This document shows positions 20,401 through 28,700 of a stretch of 64,000 nucleotides of DNA, in pieces. The notes below the pieces were generated by a model. It saw only the letters and a list, made by a program, of their open reading frames with translations. It was not told the origin of the DNA and made no database searches. The number at the start of each line of letters is the position of its first letter. Positions within the stretch are counted from its first letter, which is position 1. The position numbers and the translations under genes were made by a program. The DNA is from Vulcanimicrobium sp035943995 (GTDB lineage Bacteria; Vulcanimicrobiota; Vulcanimicrobiia; Vulcanimicrobiales; Vulcanimicrobiaceae), in contig DASZBS010000031.1 in assembly GCA_035943995.1 (NCBI GenBank), positions 13,502 to 77,501 of the forward strand. Direction: 5' to 3'.

Positions 20401-23079
20401 ACCGACGCAGATGTCGTCCATCCCGCTGATGCGCCGCAGCAGCGCGTAGTACGCCGCGAGCATCGTCATGTAGAGCGTGGCACCGTGCTTGCGGCCCGCC
20501 TCGCGCAGCGCGTCGCACAGCGATTCATCGAGGTCGAACGCGATGGACGAGCCGTTGTAGGTTTGAACCGGATTGCGCGGGCGGTCCGTCGGCAGGCGAA
20601 GGAGCGGCGGCGCCCCGGTGAGACGCTCGCGCCAGTACGAAAGGCCGCGCTCCGCCGCGGCGCCGCGCATCGTCTCGCGCTCCCACACCGCGTAATCCGC
20701 GAACTGCACCTCGAGCGGCGGAAGCGACGGCGCACGTCCGTTGCGAAAATCCGCGTAGAGCACCAAGAACTCGTCGATCCAGACGTTGATCGACCAGCCG
20801 TCGTGCACGAAGTGGTGCTCGAGCTCCAGGAGGCGGTGCTCGTCGGCGGCGGTTCTTATCAGCACCCAGCGGATCAGCGGCAGCCGGTCGAGCGGGATGA
20901 TCTTCGCCATCTCGTACTCGACGAGCGCCGTGTACTCGCCCTCGCGCTGCTCCGGGGTGAGCGCCGAGAGGTCGACGACCGGCACCTCCACCGGCTCGAA
21001 CGGGTGAATCAGCTGCACCGGCTCGTCGCCGCCGGCGCGCGCGAACGTCGTGCGATAGACCTCGTGCCGACGCACGATCTCGTTGATCGCGCGCGTCGCC
21101 GCATCGGTGTCGAGTTCGCCGCGCAGGCCGAACGCCGTCTGGAACTGGTACGCGCGCAGCGACGGCGTGACGTCCTGGAGAAACCACACGGCTTCCTGGG
21201 CGAACGACAGCGGGATCGGACGGTCGCGCAGGACCGGCACGACCGCGCTCCGCCGCGCAGGGAGGGCTGCCGTCACGATGCGCGCGAGCTGCGCGATCGT
21301 CGGCGCGTCGAAGATCGACCGCAACGAAAGCTCGATGCCGAACCGCGCGCGCAGCGCCGCCACCAGCCGCGTCGCCATGATGGAATGGCCGCCGGCGTGG
21401 AAGAAGTTGTCGTTCGCGCCGGGCTGGCCGCCGCCGAGCAGCTCCGCCCAGATCTGCGCGATCGCGCTCTCCACGTCGCCCGCGGGCCGTTCGTACGCCT
21501 GCGTGAGGTACGCTTCGCGACTCGGCTCGGGCAGCGCACCGCGGTCGATCTTGCCGTTCGGGCTCAACGGCAGCGCGACGAGCTCCACGAACGCCGCGGG
21601 GACCATGTATTCGGGCAGCGCCGACGCCGCGTGCGCGCGCAGCTCCTCGGCGCTCGTGCCGGCGCCGTCGTGCGCCGGCGCGTAGTACGCCACGAGGCGC
21701 TCGTCACCGGACGCGACTTGCCGTGCGAGCACCACGACCTCGCGCACGGCGGGATGCGCGGCGAGCTGCGCTTCGATCTCGCCGAGCTCGATGCGGAATC
21801 CGCGGAGCTTCACCTGGAAGTCCGCGCGCCCCAAGAACTCGAGGTTACCATCCGGCGCGCGGCGCGCGAGATCGCCGGTCTTGTAGAGGCGCTCGCCCAC
21901 GGCGAACGGGCTCAGAACGAAGCACTCCGCCGTGAGCTGCGGGCGGTTCCAGTAGCCGCGCGCGACTTGCACGCCGCCGAGGTAGAGTTCGCCGCGCTCG
22001 CCGTCCGGGACGGGCCCGAGCGACTCGTCCAAGACATAGACTTGCGCGTTCGGCACCGCGCGGCCGATCGGAATGATGGCCGGGACCGGTCCGCCGTCGT
22101 ACGTCCACTCCGTGACGTCGATGGTCGACTCGGTCGGACCGTAGAAGTTGTGCAGCTTCGCGCCAGGCAGTGCTTCGCTCGCGAGCCGTACCAACGCGCT
22201 CGTTAGCGTTTCCCCGCCGCAGAAGACGTGCCGCAAGCTGGTGCACGCCGCCGCATCACGATGCTCCAGGAACAGGCGCAGCAGGGACGGCACGACTTGT
22301 AGGAGCGTGATTCGCTGCTCGCGGATGACGGCGGTGAGATATGCCGCGTCCTTGTGCCCGCCGGCGCGCGCCATCACGAGCTTCGCGCCGTATGCGAGCG
22401 GCCAGAAGATCTCCCAGACCGACGCGTCGAACCCCAGCGGCGTCTTCTGCAGCAGCGCGTCGTCCGCACCGATCCGGTAACGTTCTTGCGACCACGCGAG
22501 AACGTTGCACAGCGACCGGTGCTCGACCATGACGCCCTTCGGCTGCCCGGTCGAACCCGACGTGTAGATCACATACGCGAGGTTCGCAGGCGTCAGATCG
22601 CCACGCTCGAGATCCTCGCCGGACGCGTCGTTCCAAAGCCGCGCGTCCGCACGGACGTCGATGACCGGAACGATCTCGCCGCGCAGCGGCTGCGGCAGCG
22701 ACGGTGCCGCAGCCTCATGGGTGAGGATCGCCGCCGGCGCGATGTCCTCGAGCATGTAGCGCAAGCGTTCCGCCGGATACGACGGATCGAGCGGGACGTA
22801 GGCACCACCCGCCTTGAGCACGGCCAGTAGCGCGACCACCGTTTCGAGGCTGCGCTCCATGCACAGCGCGACGCGGCTGTCGGGCCGCACGCCGGCGGCG
22901 CGCAGATGGCGCGCGAGACGGTTGGCGCGTTCGTTGAGCTCGCGGTACGTCAGCGTCTCGGCTTCATGGAGCACCGCGACCGCGCAGGGCGACGCCGCGG
23001 CCTGCGCTTCGAACAGCTCGTGGATGCAGTCGAGGTGCGGCTCGAACGTGCCGGGCGACGCCATCTCGTATTGCTTCAT
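8497..23079 (-). CDS. NRPS-A: five-module synthetase, A-T-(C-A-T)x4
   Basis: 4860 residues. Begins directly with an A domain (~20-525) and carrier (S566), with no starter C, so it probably initiates synthesis. Four C-A-T modules follow, each ~1060 residues; it ends in a carrier with no TE. C domain active motifs are HHFVHDG (755-761), HHIVSDE, HHAVSDG and HHIVSDG. Pocket codes read by aligning to GrsA by eye: A1 DAWQFGFIDK (Gln-like), A2 DAMFMGGTFK (aliphatic, Val/Ile-like), A3 DAEDIGSVVK (two acidic pocket residues, Lys/Orn-like), A4 DAMFLGCTFK (aliphatic), A5 DFWSVGMVHK (Thr-like). Carriers keep G-G-H-S. No E, MT or Cy domains. A2 and A4 belong to a clade with C-G-A-I-Y-V-P-L-D-E instead of the usual G-G-A-Y-V-P-L-D-P. 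The tail E-V-A-E-I-R-L may be the short peptide that docks to the TubC-type domain of NRPS-B. Specificities are predictions. Confidence 0.93.
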   Translation of the reverse strand: MKQYEMASPGTFEPHLDCIHELFEAQAAASPCAVAVLHEAETLTYRELNERANRLARHLRAAGVRPDSRVALCMERSLETVVALLAVLKAGGAYVPLDPSYPAERLRYMLEDIAPAAILTHEAAAPSLPQPLRGEIVPVIDVRADARLWNDASGEDLERGDLTPANLAYVIYTSGSTGQPKGVMVEHRSLCNVLAWSQERYRIGADDALLQKTPLGFDASVWEIFWPLAYGAKLVMARAGGHKDAAYLTAVIREQRITLLQVVPSLLRLFLEHRDAAACTSLRHVFCGGETLTSALVRLASEALPGAKLHNFYGPTESTIDVTEWTYDGGPVPAIIPIGRAVPNAQVYVLDESLGPVPDGERGELYLGGVQVARGYWNRPQLTAECFVLSPFAVGERLYKTGDLARRAPDGNLEFLGRADFQVKLRGFRIELGEIEAQLAAHPAVREVVVLARQVASGDERLVAYYAPAHDGAGTSAEELRAHAASALPEYMVPAAFVELVALPLSPNGKIDRGALPEPSREAYLTQAYERPAGDVESAIAQIWAELLGGGQPGANDNFFHAGGHSIMATRLVAALRARFGIELSLRSIFDAPTIAQLARIVTAALPARRSAVVPVLRDRPIPLSFAQEAVWFLQDVTPSLRAYQFQTAFGLRGELDTDAATRAINEIVRRHEVYRTTFARAGGDEPVQLIHPFEPVEVPVVDLSALTPEQREGEYTALVEYEMAKIIPLDRLPLIRWVLIRTAADEHRLLELEHHFVHDGWSINVWIDEFLVLYADFRNGRAPSLPPLEVQFADYAVWERETMRGAAAERGLSYWRERLTGAPPLLRLPTDRPRNPVQTYNGSSIAFDLDESLCDALREAGRKHGATLYMTMLAAYYALLRRISGMDDICVGTSVANREAPGVDGLIGMFVNMLVLRTDLSGDPSVHELLQRVRETTLGAYSHQEVPISSVVAEVAPARSLGHLPLYQVTFSFHDAPLRQVRADGLEVVPGGPINNGTAKYDFNLIVVARHEQRIGSGAAAHRGVTGYWEFNTDLFDRATMDRLVAQYRAILARMVEVLRHAPETPARELCVLSDDERHRILVEWNATETAYPADRSIHELFEDQAAATPGAVAVVHGDTQLSYEELNARANRLAHHLRALGVERGGRVAILLARSVDLIVAQLAVLKCGAIYVPLDESAPAERQTFILDDCRVSAIVTDATRILPLIAGVRRVNMDEVSPHGLPSENLGNTVAGDEAAYIIYTSGSTGQPKGVVTPHRAISRVAMNNGFAEFLPSDHVAFAANPAFDASTMEVWGSLLNGCRTVVIDRGVFLDAGSFARLLEHHAVTVLFITPVLFNAYASAIPHALARLRVLMCGGEQADPRAFARVLGGARKPEHLINGYGPTETTTFATTYEAAAVPADAVSVPIGRPIANTRVYIVDEHLEPVPVGVAGELYVGGPGVALGYWNRPELTAERFVASPFVEGDRLYKTGDLGRFLPDGAIEFLGRNDFQVKIRGFRIELGEIEKALAQCDGVAEVVLLAREDVPGEKRLVAYYTTHAGASADAEALRTHLQTLLPEYMVPAAYVRLDTFPVTANGKVDRKVLPAPDVAAFATEEYEAPTGELEKAIAHIWCEVLDLDRVGRSDNFFDLGGHSLLATRVMAMLQAMLQTEVSVTTLFAQPVLSDFAQVIANATRSELPEIPRTERCGPLPLSFAQQRLWFLSQMDGVSEAYHVSFGLRLSGELDRVALARALNQLVARHESMRTTFALSGGEPVQRIAPCDSGFALVDEDVRGRGDTEAVIEALVARQARAPFDLEAGPLFRGSLIRAADAEHVLLLTMHHIVSDEWSMGVLLRELSSLYQTYVSGCKGDTLPALPVQYADYAAWQRRRLSPAMVQEQSDYWRRALAGAPPLLQLPTDRVRPAEQDFVGDQVALELDEELTCRLKSLSQRHGTTMFMTLMTAWGVLLSRLSGQTDVVVGTPAANRARAEVQNLIGFFVNTLPVRMDFSGSPTVADMLARVKAQALAAQANQDLPFEQVVELVNPRRSLAHAPLFQVMFAWQSFEHREIAFPGLTAAPVRTPNPSSKFDLTLDLGEAGDRIAGLIGYATALFDRATAERHAGYLRNVLNAMVADDQQPIDGLALLSETERRQMLAEWAEANDSSRRCAHELFQEQVANAPDAVALAAGDVQLSYAELNERANRLAHYLRAIGVRPDSRVALCAERGAEMIVAMLAILKAGGAYVPLDPAYPAERLAFMLADSAPAVVLTHAGVAADVRRALRGANVPLVDIDSDAERWAEAPAHDPARAGLTSEHLAYVIYTSGSTGVPKGVMVEHRNVRSFVAAAQDRYRLGASDRVLQFASFAFDASVEEVFCTLASGAALVLRTDAWLAGASAFWELCATHGVTVVDLPTMFWEELAHDREAAVPGNVRLIIIGGEAVSAAALASWFARDRRGTRLMNSYGPTEATVVATLCELKANDPLPSIGRPLANARVYIVDERLEPVPPGVVGELVVGGGGVARGYLNHPELTAERFVASTFVAGDRLYKTGDLGRFLPDGSIEFVGRNDFQVKLRGFRIELGEIEAALVRCEGVLDAVVIVSEVALGDKRLVAYYTSDSGAELRADALRAQLLATLPEYMVPAVYVRLDTFPRTPNGKRDRKALPAPDGSSYAVREYEPPAGELEEAVARVWCDVLNAERVGRDDDFFDLGGHSLLVVRMLSRLHQTMQIELSVNALFANPVFRDFAAVAAKTTRAAQPPIPLADRRRPLPLSFAQQRMWFLSQMEGVSETYHVPLGLSISGELDRLALARALDHVVARHESLRTSFPFVEGELVQRIAPPDTLFALLEHDVRGRDDATAHVDALIAEEAGAPFDLQAGPLIRGRLIRTADTEHVLLITMHHAVSDGWSVGVLVRELSASYRAYHAGDEHDPLPPLPIQYADYAAWQRQRLSGAVLAKQAEYWRRTLAGAPELLELPTDRVRPAVQDHVGGQVLVELDAELTARVKALGQRHGTTLYMTLLTAWGTLLSRLSGQTDLVVGTPAANRTRPEVEDLIGFFINAQALRLDFSGGPTVAEMLARVKARALGAQEHQELPFEQVVEIVNPPRSLAHAPLFQVVFAWQSAEQGEFDVPGLRVAQLRSPYSVSKFDLAFSFVESGDRLGGMLEYATVLFDRATVERYVGYFRNVLVAMVADDARRVDELPLLSGGERHTILVDWNATGAPYPSERGIHELFEEQAAKTPAAIAVVHGDERLTYRELNERANKLARRLRDTGVLPGSRVAISLARSIHLVVAQLAVLKCGAIYVPLDESAPAARQTFIMEDCRVATVLTDTARTVPAVAGVQQIDLDAVSLDAHAPGDLGVPAHGGIPAYIIYTSGSTGQPKGVVTPHRAIARVVRNNGYADFLPSDRVAFAANPAFDASTMEVWGPLLGGGSIVVIDRDASLDANRFAQVLEQQQVTVLFVTTALFNAYAAAIPQALRRLRVLLCGGEQNDPHAFARVLDGDSKPQHLIHCYGPTETTTFATTYEVTSVPDGLTNVPIGRPISNTRVYIVDERLEPMPVGVAGELYVGGPGVALGYWERPELTAERFVASPFVEGDRLYKTGDRGRFVADGSIEFLGRNDFQVKIRGFRIELGEIETRLAHCAGIRDAVVLAREDVPGEKRLVAYYTIEAGSDTSAEALRTNLLELLPEYMVPAAYVHLGALPLNANGKVDRGALLAPDAAAYATEAYEAPLGEIETVVAQIWCEVLDLDRVGRSDNFFDLGGHSLLATRVMSLVQQMLQAEVNVTTIFAQPVLRHFAQEIARATRRPLPAIARADRHAPLPLSFAQQRLWFLAQIDGASEAYHVPLALRLRGTLDRVALGRALDRVVARHETLRTTFALVHGEPVQRIASEDIGFALVEHDLIGHADAARQAETLAAEEARAPFDLQTGPLIRGRLIALDPTEHLLLITMHHIVSDGWSVGVLVRELSALYSAYREGREGDPLPAPAIQYADYAAWQRRWLSGTVLHEQSSYWRRALADAPVLLELPSDRARSTQQDFVGDSVPVEFDAELSAQVKALSQRCGTTLFMTLMAAWGVLLSRLSGQTDVIVGTPIANRARAEVEGLIGFFVNTLALRMSLSDSPTVAQMLAHVKAQALAAQEHQDLPFEQVVEIVNPPRSMAHAPLFQVMFAWQNAEQGQFHFPGLDVTPADTPYAASKFDLTLGLGETGERITGALGFATALFDRATAERYVGYFRNVLAAMVADDAQRVSGLELLSPAERHQVVVEWNAADKSYPARRCLHELFEEQVAKTPDAVAVTFERLHVTYGALNARANRLARHLRSIGVRPDSRVALCMERGPDLIAGVLAILKAGGAYVPVDPAYPAERIAYVLEDSAPSAVLTDDQLPADVRGVLRDRGVPVVDVAADEARWEHEPAHDLARADLTPEHLAYIIYTSGSTGRPKGVMIEHRNVSRLFSATEAWFRFDRSDVWTMSHSIAFDFSVWEMWGALLHGGRLVVVPRVTAQSPHDFYGLLCSERVTVLSQTPGAFNQLLLAQIGDPRTHALRLTVFGGEALDTTILRPWWQDARNASTALVNMYGITETTVHVTYRPLHPRDAEKRTGSPIGKRIPDVKIYILDELGEPVPAGVPGELYVGGAGVARGYWNRPELTEERFIPSPFLAGDRLYKTGDLGRYLPDGSIEFLGRNDDQVKIRGFRLELGEIEARLAQHDAVRHAVVVVREDAPGEKRLVAYYTAANGTVAGADQLRAHAAAALPDYMVPAAYVALDALPLTPSGKLDRKALPAPEGTSFALRAYEPPIGDVENAIADIWCDVLDIERVGRTDNFFELGGHSFLVVRVIDSMRRAGLHTDVRAVFTAPTLIGLASTTNEVAEIRL

Positions 23080-23126
23080 GGTCCTAAAATGCTCCCGTCA
23101 TCGACGAAGGTAAGAAACGCGCGCGC

Positions 23127-24188
23127 CTAGCGCGGGAGACCAGCTTCCAAGATTTTTGCGCCCGATGCCGTGTTCACGACGCGTCTGAGCTCCAGCCCGG
23201 CCGCTGCGAGCAGACGCTCGAAGTCGTCTGCCGTGCGTTCACGCCCGCCGTCGGTCAGGACGAGCATCTCGAGATCGAGCAGCTTGGCGAAGTCGGGCGC
23301 GTTGCCGGTCGCGATCACTTGCTCACCGAGCAGCACGATGCTGTCGTCGCGCATCGCGCCGCGCACGTTGGTCAGGATCTTTGCTGCGAGCTCGTCGTTC
23401 CAATTGTGGATGACATGCGTGAGCATGTACGCGTCGGCGCCGCCGGGGATCGCGTCGAAGAAGCTCCCGCCGGCCGCGCGCGCGCGATGCTGCATCCCGC
23501 GCGCCGCGATCCGGCGGCCCGCCGCGGCGGCCGCTTCAGGCAGATCGAACACCGTGGCGAGCAGACGCGGCCACCGCTCGAGCAGGCGGAGGACGAGCTC
23601 GCCCTCGCCACCGCCGACGTCGACCAGCGTCTCGAACGCCGAGAAGTCGTACGCGCTCACGATCGCCGCATAGAACTGCTGCGCGACCGACGTCATCGAC
23701 TGGTTGAACGCTTCGGCGAACTCCGGGCTGTCCGCGAGCGTCTGCCAGAACTCCTCACCATGCGTGTGGCGATACGCCTGCGTGCCGTTCCGGACGCTGT
23801 GCTCGAGCGCGCCCCACGCTGCGTAGTGCCGGCTCGTCCCGAGAAATCGCGCGAGACCGCGCAGCGATGACGGCACGTCGCTTCGCAGCAGCGCGGCGCA
23901 CGGCGAAAGCGCCCAGTGCCGCGGCGCGACTTCGCGAAAGACGCCGGCGGACGCGAGTGCGCGCAGCAATCGCTGCAGCGCGTCCGGCGCCGCGCCGACC
24001 TCGCGCGCGAGCACGTCGACCTGCTTGCTCTCGTCCGCCAGATGGTCGGCGATGCCCAGGTTCGCCGCGACGCAGACCGCCTGCGAGATCCAGCGGCCCG
24101 CGATGAGTTGCAGCAGCATCCCCGCTTCACGGCGCTCGGCCGTGCCGGTGAGGTCGCCTTTCGGCGACGCCGCGGGCAACGCGCTCAC
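23127..24188 (-). CDS. SAM-dependent O-methyltransferase (class II plant/bacterial small-molecule type)
   Basis: 353 residues. N-terminal winged-helix dimerisation domain (~20-110), then a Rossmann SAM domain with V-D-V-G-G-G-E-G-E (about 188-196) and the acidic F-D-L-P loop; H-V-I-H-N-W-N-D carries the putative catalytic His. This is the family of hydroxyneurosporene, CrtF and secondary-metabolite O-methyltransferases. GTG start overlaps the halogenase stop (GTGA). Being coupled to a tyrosine-type halogenase, it probably methylates the phenol of the (chloro)Tyr residue, as in chondrochloren; a beta-hydroxyl target is an alternative. Confidence 0.85.
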   Translation of the reverse strand: MSALPAASPKGDLTGTAERREAGMLLQLIAGRWISQAVCVAANLGIADHLADESKQVDVLAREVGAAPDALQRLLRALASAGVFREVAPRHWALSPCAALLRSDVPSSLRGLARFLGTSRHYAAWGALEHSVRNGTQAYRHTHGEEFWQTLADSPEFAEAFNQSMTSVAQQFYAAIVSAYDFSAFETLVDVGGGEGELVLRLLERWPRLLATVFDLPEAAAAAGRRIAARGMQHRARAAGGSFFDAIPGGADAYMLTHVIHNWNDELAAKILTNVRGAMRDDSIVLLGEQVIATGNAPDFAKLLDLEMLVLTDGGRERTADDFERLLAAAGLELRRVVNTASGAKILEAGLPR

Positions 24189-25696
24189 CGGTGCCTCGAC
24201 GGAGCGACGGCGGTCGCGGGCTCGGCCCAGTGCAGACCGTCGCGCTCGGGCACCAGCCCGTCAGCGAACAGCGGCCGGTCCGCCGGCCGTTTCCCGCCGA
24301 ACATTGCTTGCAGCTGCATCTGCGTGATCTCGGAGGTGAGCTCGAGAAAGAACGCGCCGCGCTTGCCGTCGCGCTCGGCGTGGCCGTACGCGCTGCTTGC
24401 CGCGGGAAACAGCGTTTCGCTCAAGTGCTCGCGCTCTTGGAAGAACGTCGCGGTATCGAAGAGCCGCTCGTCGTTCCCGCCGACGCCGCCGACGAGATCG
24501 ATGAACGCCTGCTGCTCTAGCTCGCTGGAGTTCGTGATCCGCTTCGCCTGCCAGAAATACGACGGCAGGTCTTGCTCCAAGTTGTAGAACGCGACGAGGA
24601 AGTCGTAGAAGTTGGCGTACTCGCGGCGATACCGCCGCTCGAACTCGGTGAAGCACGCCTCCTCGTCCAGATCGCCGCGCAGGCAGGTGTTCACCGAGCG
24701 CGCTGCCAGCAGCGCCGAGTACGTCGCCAAGTGTACGCCGGAGGAGAACACCGGGTCGACGAAACACGCGGCGTCGCCGACCAGCGCGATGCCTTCGGAC
24801 CAGAACCTGCTGTTCGAGTACGAGTAATCTTGGCGGGCGCGCACCTCGCCGTACACGCCTTCCGTGATCCGGCGCGCGTTCGCGAGCAGCTGTTTGATCG
24901 GCTCGCACTTCGCAATGAAGTGATCGAGCGTCTCGGGCAGACCGCCCTTGAGCACGTCCGCGCGAGACTTGTCGAGCACCACGCCGACGCTGGTGAGATC
25001 CGGCCGCAGCGGGATGTACCAGAACCAGCCGTCCTCGAATGCCGCGCAGAAGATGTTGCCGGCGCACGGCTCCGCCATTCTGCCGCCGTTCTCGAAATAG
25101 CCGAAGACCGCGACGTTCTGAAAATATTTGGAGAACACGCGCTCGCCGACGCGGCGCGCGAGGATGCTCTCGTAGCCGGACGCGTCGATCACGTAGCGCG
25201 CGAGCGCGGCCTCGGGCTCGCCCGCTTCGTTGACGAACTCCAGTCCCGTGACGCGGTCACCCGTCGTCAGCGCGCCGCGAACCTTGCAGCCCGGGCGCAC
25301 GCGAACGCCCTTCTTGCTCGCGTTGTCGAGCAGGATCCGGTCGAACACCATGCGCTCGACTTGATAGGCAGTGGACGTCGGGCCCGCCATCTTTGAGGAC
25401 GCCGCGAAGTCGAACGTCCACGGCTCGGGGCTCGTCCCCCAGCGAAACGTTCCGCCGCGCTTCAGCGTGAAGTTGGCGTTCTTCAGCTCCTCGGACACGC
25501 CCAGCAGCGGGCAGATGCCATGGACCGTCGACGGCAGCAGCGACTCGCCGATCTTGTACTTCGGCTCGCGCTCCTTCTCGAGCAGCATGACGTCGTGGCC
25601 CTGCAGCGCGATGAGCGTGGCTGCGGCCGAACCCGCCGGTCCACCTCCGACGACGATGCAATCGTAGGCTGGGCTGCCGTCCGTCGTTGAAAACAC
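24185..25696 (-). CDS. FADH2-dependent halogenase, CndH-like (tyrosyl-carrier type)
   Basis: 503 residues. FAD motif G-G-G-P-A-G near residue 18, and the flavin-halogenase hallmark W-F-W-Y-I-P (W-x-W-x-I-P). Extensive similarity, from memory, to CndH of the chondrochloren pathway: K-I-G-E-S-L-L-P, L-K-R-G-G-T-F-R-W-G, F-Q-N-V-A-V-F-G-Y-F-E-N-G and L-V-G-D-A-A-C-F-V-D-P-V-F-S-S-G-V-H. Such enzymes chlorinate a phenol or pyrrole held on a carrier protein and need a separate flavin reductase, which is not in this window. Best substrate here is Tyr loaded by the first module of NRPS-B. GTG start, 13 bases after the NRPS-C stop. Confidence 0.9.
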   Translation of the reverse strand: MFSTTDGSPAYDCIVVGGGPAGSAAATLIALQGHDVMLLEKEREPKYKIGESLLPSTVHGICPLLGVSEELKNANFTLKRGGTFRWGTSPEPWTFDFAASSKMAGPTSTAYQVERMVFDRILLDNASKKGVRVRPGCKVRGALTTGDRVTGLEFVNEAGEPEAALARYVIDASGYESILARRVGERVFSKYFQNVAVFGYFENGGRMAEPCAGNIFCAAFEDGWFWYIPLRPDLTSVGVVLDKSRADVLKGGLPETLDHFIAKCEPIKQLLANARRITEGVYGEVRARQDYSYSNSRFWSEGIALVGDAACFVDPVFSSGVHLATYSALLAARSVNTCLRGDLDEEACFTEFERRYRREYANFYDFLVAFYNLEQDLPSYFWQAKRITNSSELEQQAFIDLVGGVGGNDERLFDTATFFQEREHLSETLFPAASSAYGHAERDGKRGAFFLELTSEITQMQLQAMFGGKRPADRPLFADGLVPERDGLHWAEPATAVAPSRHR

Positions 25697-25709
25697 GGTC
25701 GCTCCGATT

Positions 25710-28700
25710 CTAGGCGGTAAGTGAGACGATGGTCTGCACGCTCGTCAGCCACCAGTCCGCGAGCTGCTGAACGTGCGGCTCGCGCAGGATCGTCATGTGG
25801 TTTCCGGGGCCGCGCCAATGAGCGAGATCCGGAACGAACCGCTTCCATTCCGCGCACGCGCGGTCGTGGCGGCGCTGATTGCTGACGTCGTCCAGCCGGC
25901 TGTCGGCCACGAGCACGAAGTGCACGTTCTCTCCGAGCATCCGCTGCGGTTCGTAGTGCGCGCGCAGACACGTGCTGAACGCGCGCAGCGAACCGCGCAG
26001 CGATTCCGGCCGGGAGCGGCGCGGCACGAGACCGGCCTCGACCATCCGGGCGTGGACGAGCCGCAGCCGGTCCGCGTCGCTCAGCGGCTCCAGCATCGCA
26101 GCGTCGATGCTCAGCGAACGTTCGGCCGCGAGCTCGAGCACGACGATCCACTCGAGCAGCGCTTCGACCGCAGTGTACTCGCCGGTCTGGTGCCAGTACG
26201 ATCCAGGCGGCTCGGTGTCGATCATCGTGAGCGACGCGATCGTGCGGCCGCGCGCGCGCAGCAGGTGTGCCATCTCGAACGCGATCCAGCCGCCGTACGA
26301 ATGGCCGATCAAGTGCACCGGCCCGTCGCGCCGCACGTCCTCGAATGCATCAGCGTATGCGGCCGCGGCTGCTTCGACCGTCGCGTGCGGCTCGAACACG
26401 TCGTCGAGGCCGCGGTAGTGAAGGCCGAGCACGGGCCACGCATCGCCGAGCGCGTAGGCGAGCGGCACGTACGGGAACACCGAGTCGCCTGCCCCCGGCA
26501 CGCAGAGGACCGGGGTCGCGCCGGCGGCGCCGCCTTGCACGGGAACCAGCGGCTGATACGGCCGTTCGGGCTGCGCGTCCGCGCGCGCGCCGTCGAGCGC
26601 GGTCGAGAGCGCGCGGCCCAATGCGGCGGCGTGCCCGCTCATCATCGACTGATGCGTCCCCGGCACCGGCACGAGCGTGATCTGCCGTTCGGGCAGAATC
26701 GACGCCCAGCCCAGGTGATCGTCGAGCAGGCCCGCCCATTCGATCGCCGGCGCCTTGTCTTGCGCGGCGAAGAGATGAACAGGGATCGAGATCGGCTGCG
26801 CCGTGTAGTGGCCTTCGGCATGGATGTGCGCCGCCATCCGAATGCAGAAGTGCTCGAGCTCGGCGGTATCGTACGTGTCGAGCGGGACGGGGAACGCGGC
26901 GATGGCTTTGCACGCGCGCGCCAGCTCGGCGAACGGCACCGCATTGACGGATCGCGCCAGCTCGGCGAGCGCCGCCGACTGCACTTCATCCAGCTCCCGC
27001 ATGCCGAACAGCATGAGCAGCACGTCGTTCGCGGTCCCGCCGTGATGCGGCTTCTTCACCGCGTTTCGGTAGATGCTCGTGTGGTACGCGTCGATGAGCC
27101 CGAGAAACTCGACCTTCTCGTCACGCCCGAGCAGTTGCGTCGCGACTTCGTACGCAAGCGTCCCGCCCGACGACCAGCCGGCGATTCGGTACGGTCCGTG
27201 CGGCTGCGTGCGCAGAATGGTTCCGACCAGACGCGCCGCGAGGGCCTCGATCGTGCGCGGCTGCGCCTCGCCGGGCTGCACGCTGAGCAGGCCGTAGACG
27301 GGGATGTCGGGATCGAGATGCTCGGCGAGCGTGGAGAAATAGACGTCGAGACCCATGATCTCGTGGACGAGAAACAGCGGGCGGCGCGTACCGCTCTCGC
27401 GCACCGTGACGACGCCGGCCGGTTGTTTCACACGTCCTCCGCGGAGATGATCCGCCAGCGCCTTGATCGTCTGGTGCTTGTAGAACGTGCCGACGGTCGC
27501 GTCGATGCCGGCCTTCCTGAGCATGCCGGCGACGCGCAGCGTGAGCACCGAACGCCCGCCCAGCGCGAAGAAGTTGTCGTTGCGGCCGACCCGCTCGAGA
27601 TCGAGCACGTCGCACCAGATGCGCGCCATCGCCGCCTCAACCTCACCAAGGGGCGCTTCGTAGTCCGGTGCGCCGGCGGCCGTATCACCGGGCGCGGGCG
27701 CCGCATCGCGAGTGAGAACGTTCCAGTCGACCACGAGCCGGCGGCGCTCCGGCTCGGACAGCGCCGCGACCTCGTGCGCCGGCATCGACGGCGTGCTTTC
27801 CAGTGCGCCCACCAGTTGCGCGAGCGCCGTACACATGAGCCCGCAGATGCGCTTTGCGTCGAGCGCCGCGTGCACTTGCGCGGTCAGGAACAACGCCTCG
27901 CCGAGATCGTCGACGGAGAGCGTGACCGGATAGTAGTTGCTGGTGCTCCGGCTCTCGACTTCTTCCAGCTTGCGCAGCTCGGACGGCGCCGTCGTCTCGA
28001 GCGCGCCCTCGCTATGGCGGTAGTTCAGCAGCGCGCCGAACAGCGGCGCGGGTGCGGGGACGCCGCTGCAGCGCTGAGCGAGCGACAACGAGGCGAACTC
28101 GTGGCGCATCAGCTGTGCGAGCGTCGCGTGCGTCTCGCGCACGCAGTCCTGCACGGGAGTCGCGCCGGCGCGCACGCGCACCGGCAGCGTGTTGATGAAC
28201 ACGCCCATCGTGCGGTCCGCGCCGGCGTCCTGCATCCGCCCGAACACCACGGTGCCGAACACGACGTCGTCCCGCCGCGAGAGGGCGCCCAGCACGCGCG
28301 CCCACGCGACGTGGCAGATGCTCGCGGCGCTCACGCCAAGCGCGCGGGCCTGCGCGCGCAACCGCGCAGCGAGCGCCGCATCCACGGCGCGGTGCGCTTC
28401 GGCGATCCCGGCGTCGCCGTGCATCGCCGTCAGGCCGAACGGCGACGTCGCTTCGGTGACGTCGCCGAGCATAGAGCGGAAGAACGCTTCCTGCTCGTTC
28501 CGGTCGACGCCCAGCCGCGTCTTGGCTACGAAGTTGCGGAACGGCAGCGGCGCGGGCAGCTGGCCCTCTTCACCGCGCATATAGGCGCGGATCTCGTCCT
28601 CCATGAGGTCCGCCGTGACGTGGTCGATCACGAGGTCGTGGACCACGAACATCGCCACCCACTCGTCCGCCCGCGCATCGCGCGCGACGCCGAACCGAAT

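Noticed and set aside
17545..22206. Plus-strand ORF of 1553 codons opposite NRPS-A
   Set aside because: Antisense shadow with extreme Arg/Asp/Val/Ala bias, typical of the complementary frame of GC-rich genes; no domain or start signals.
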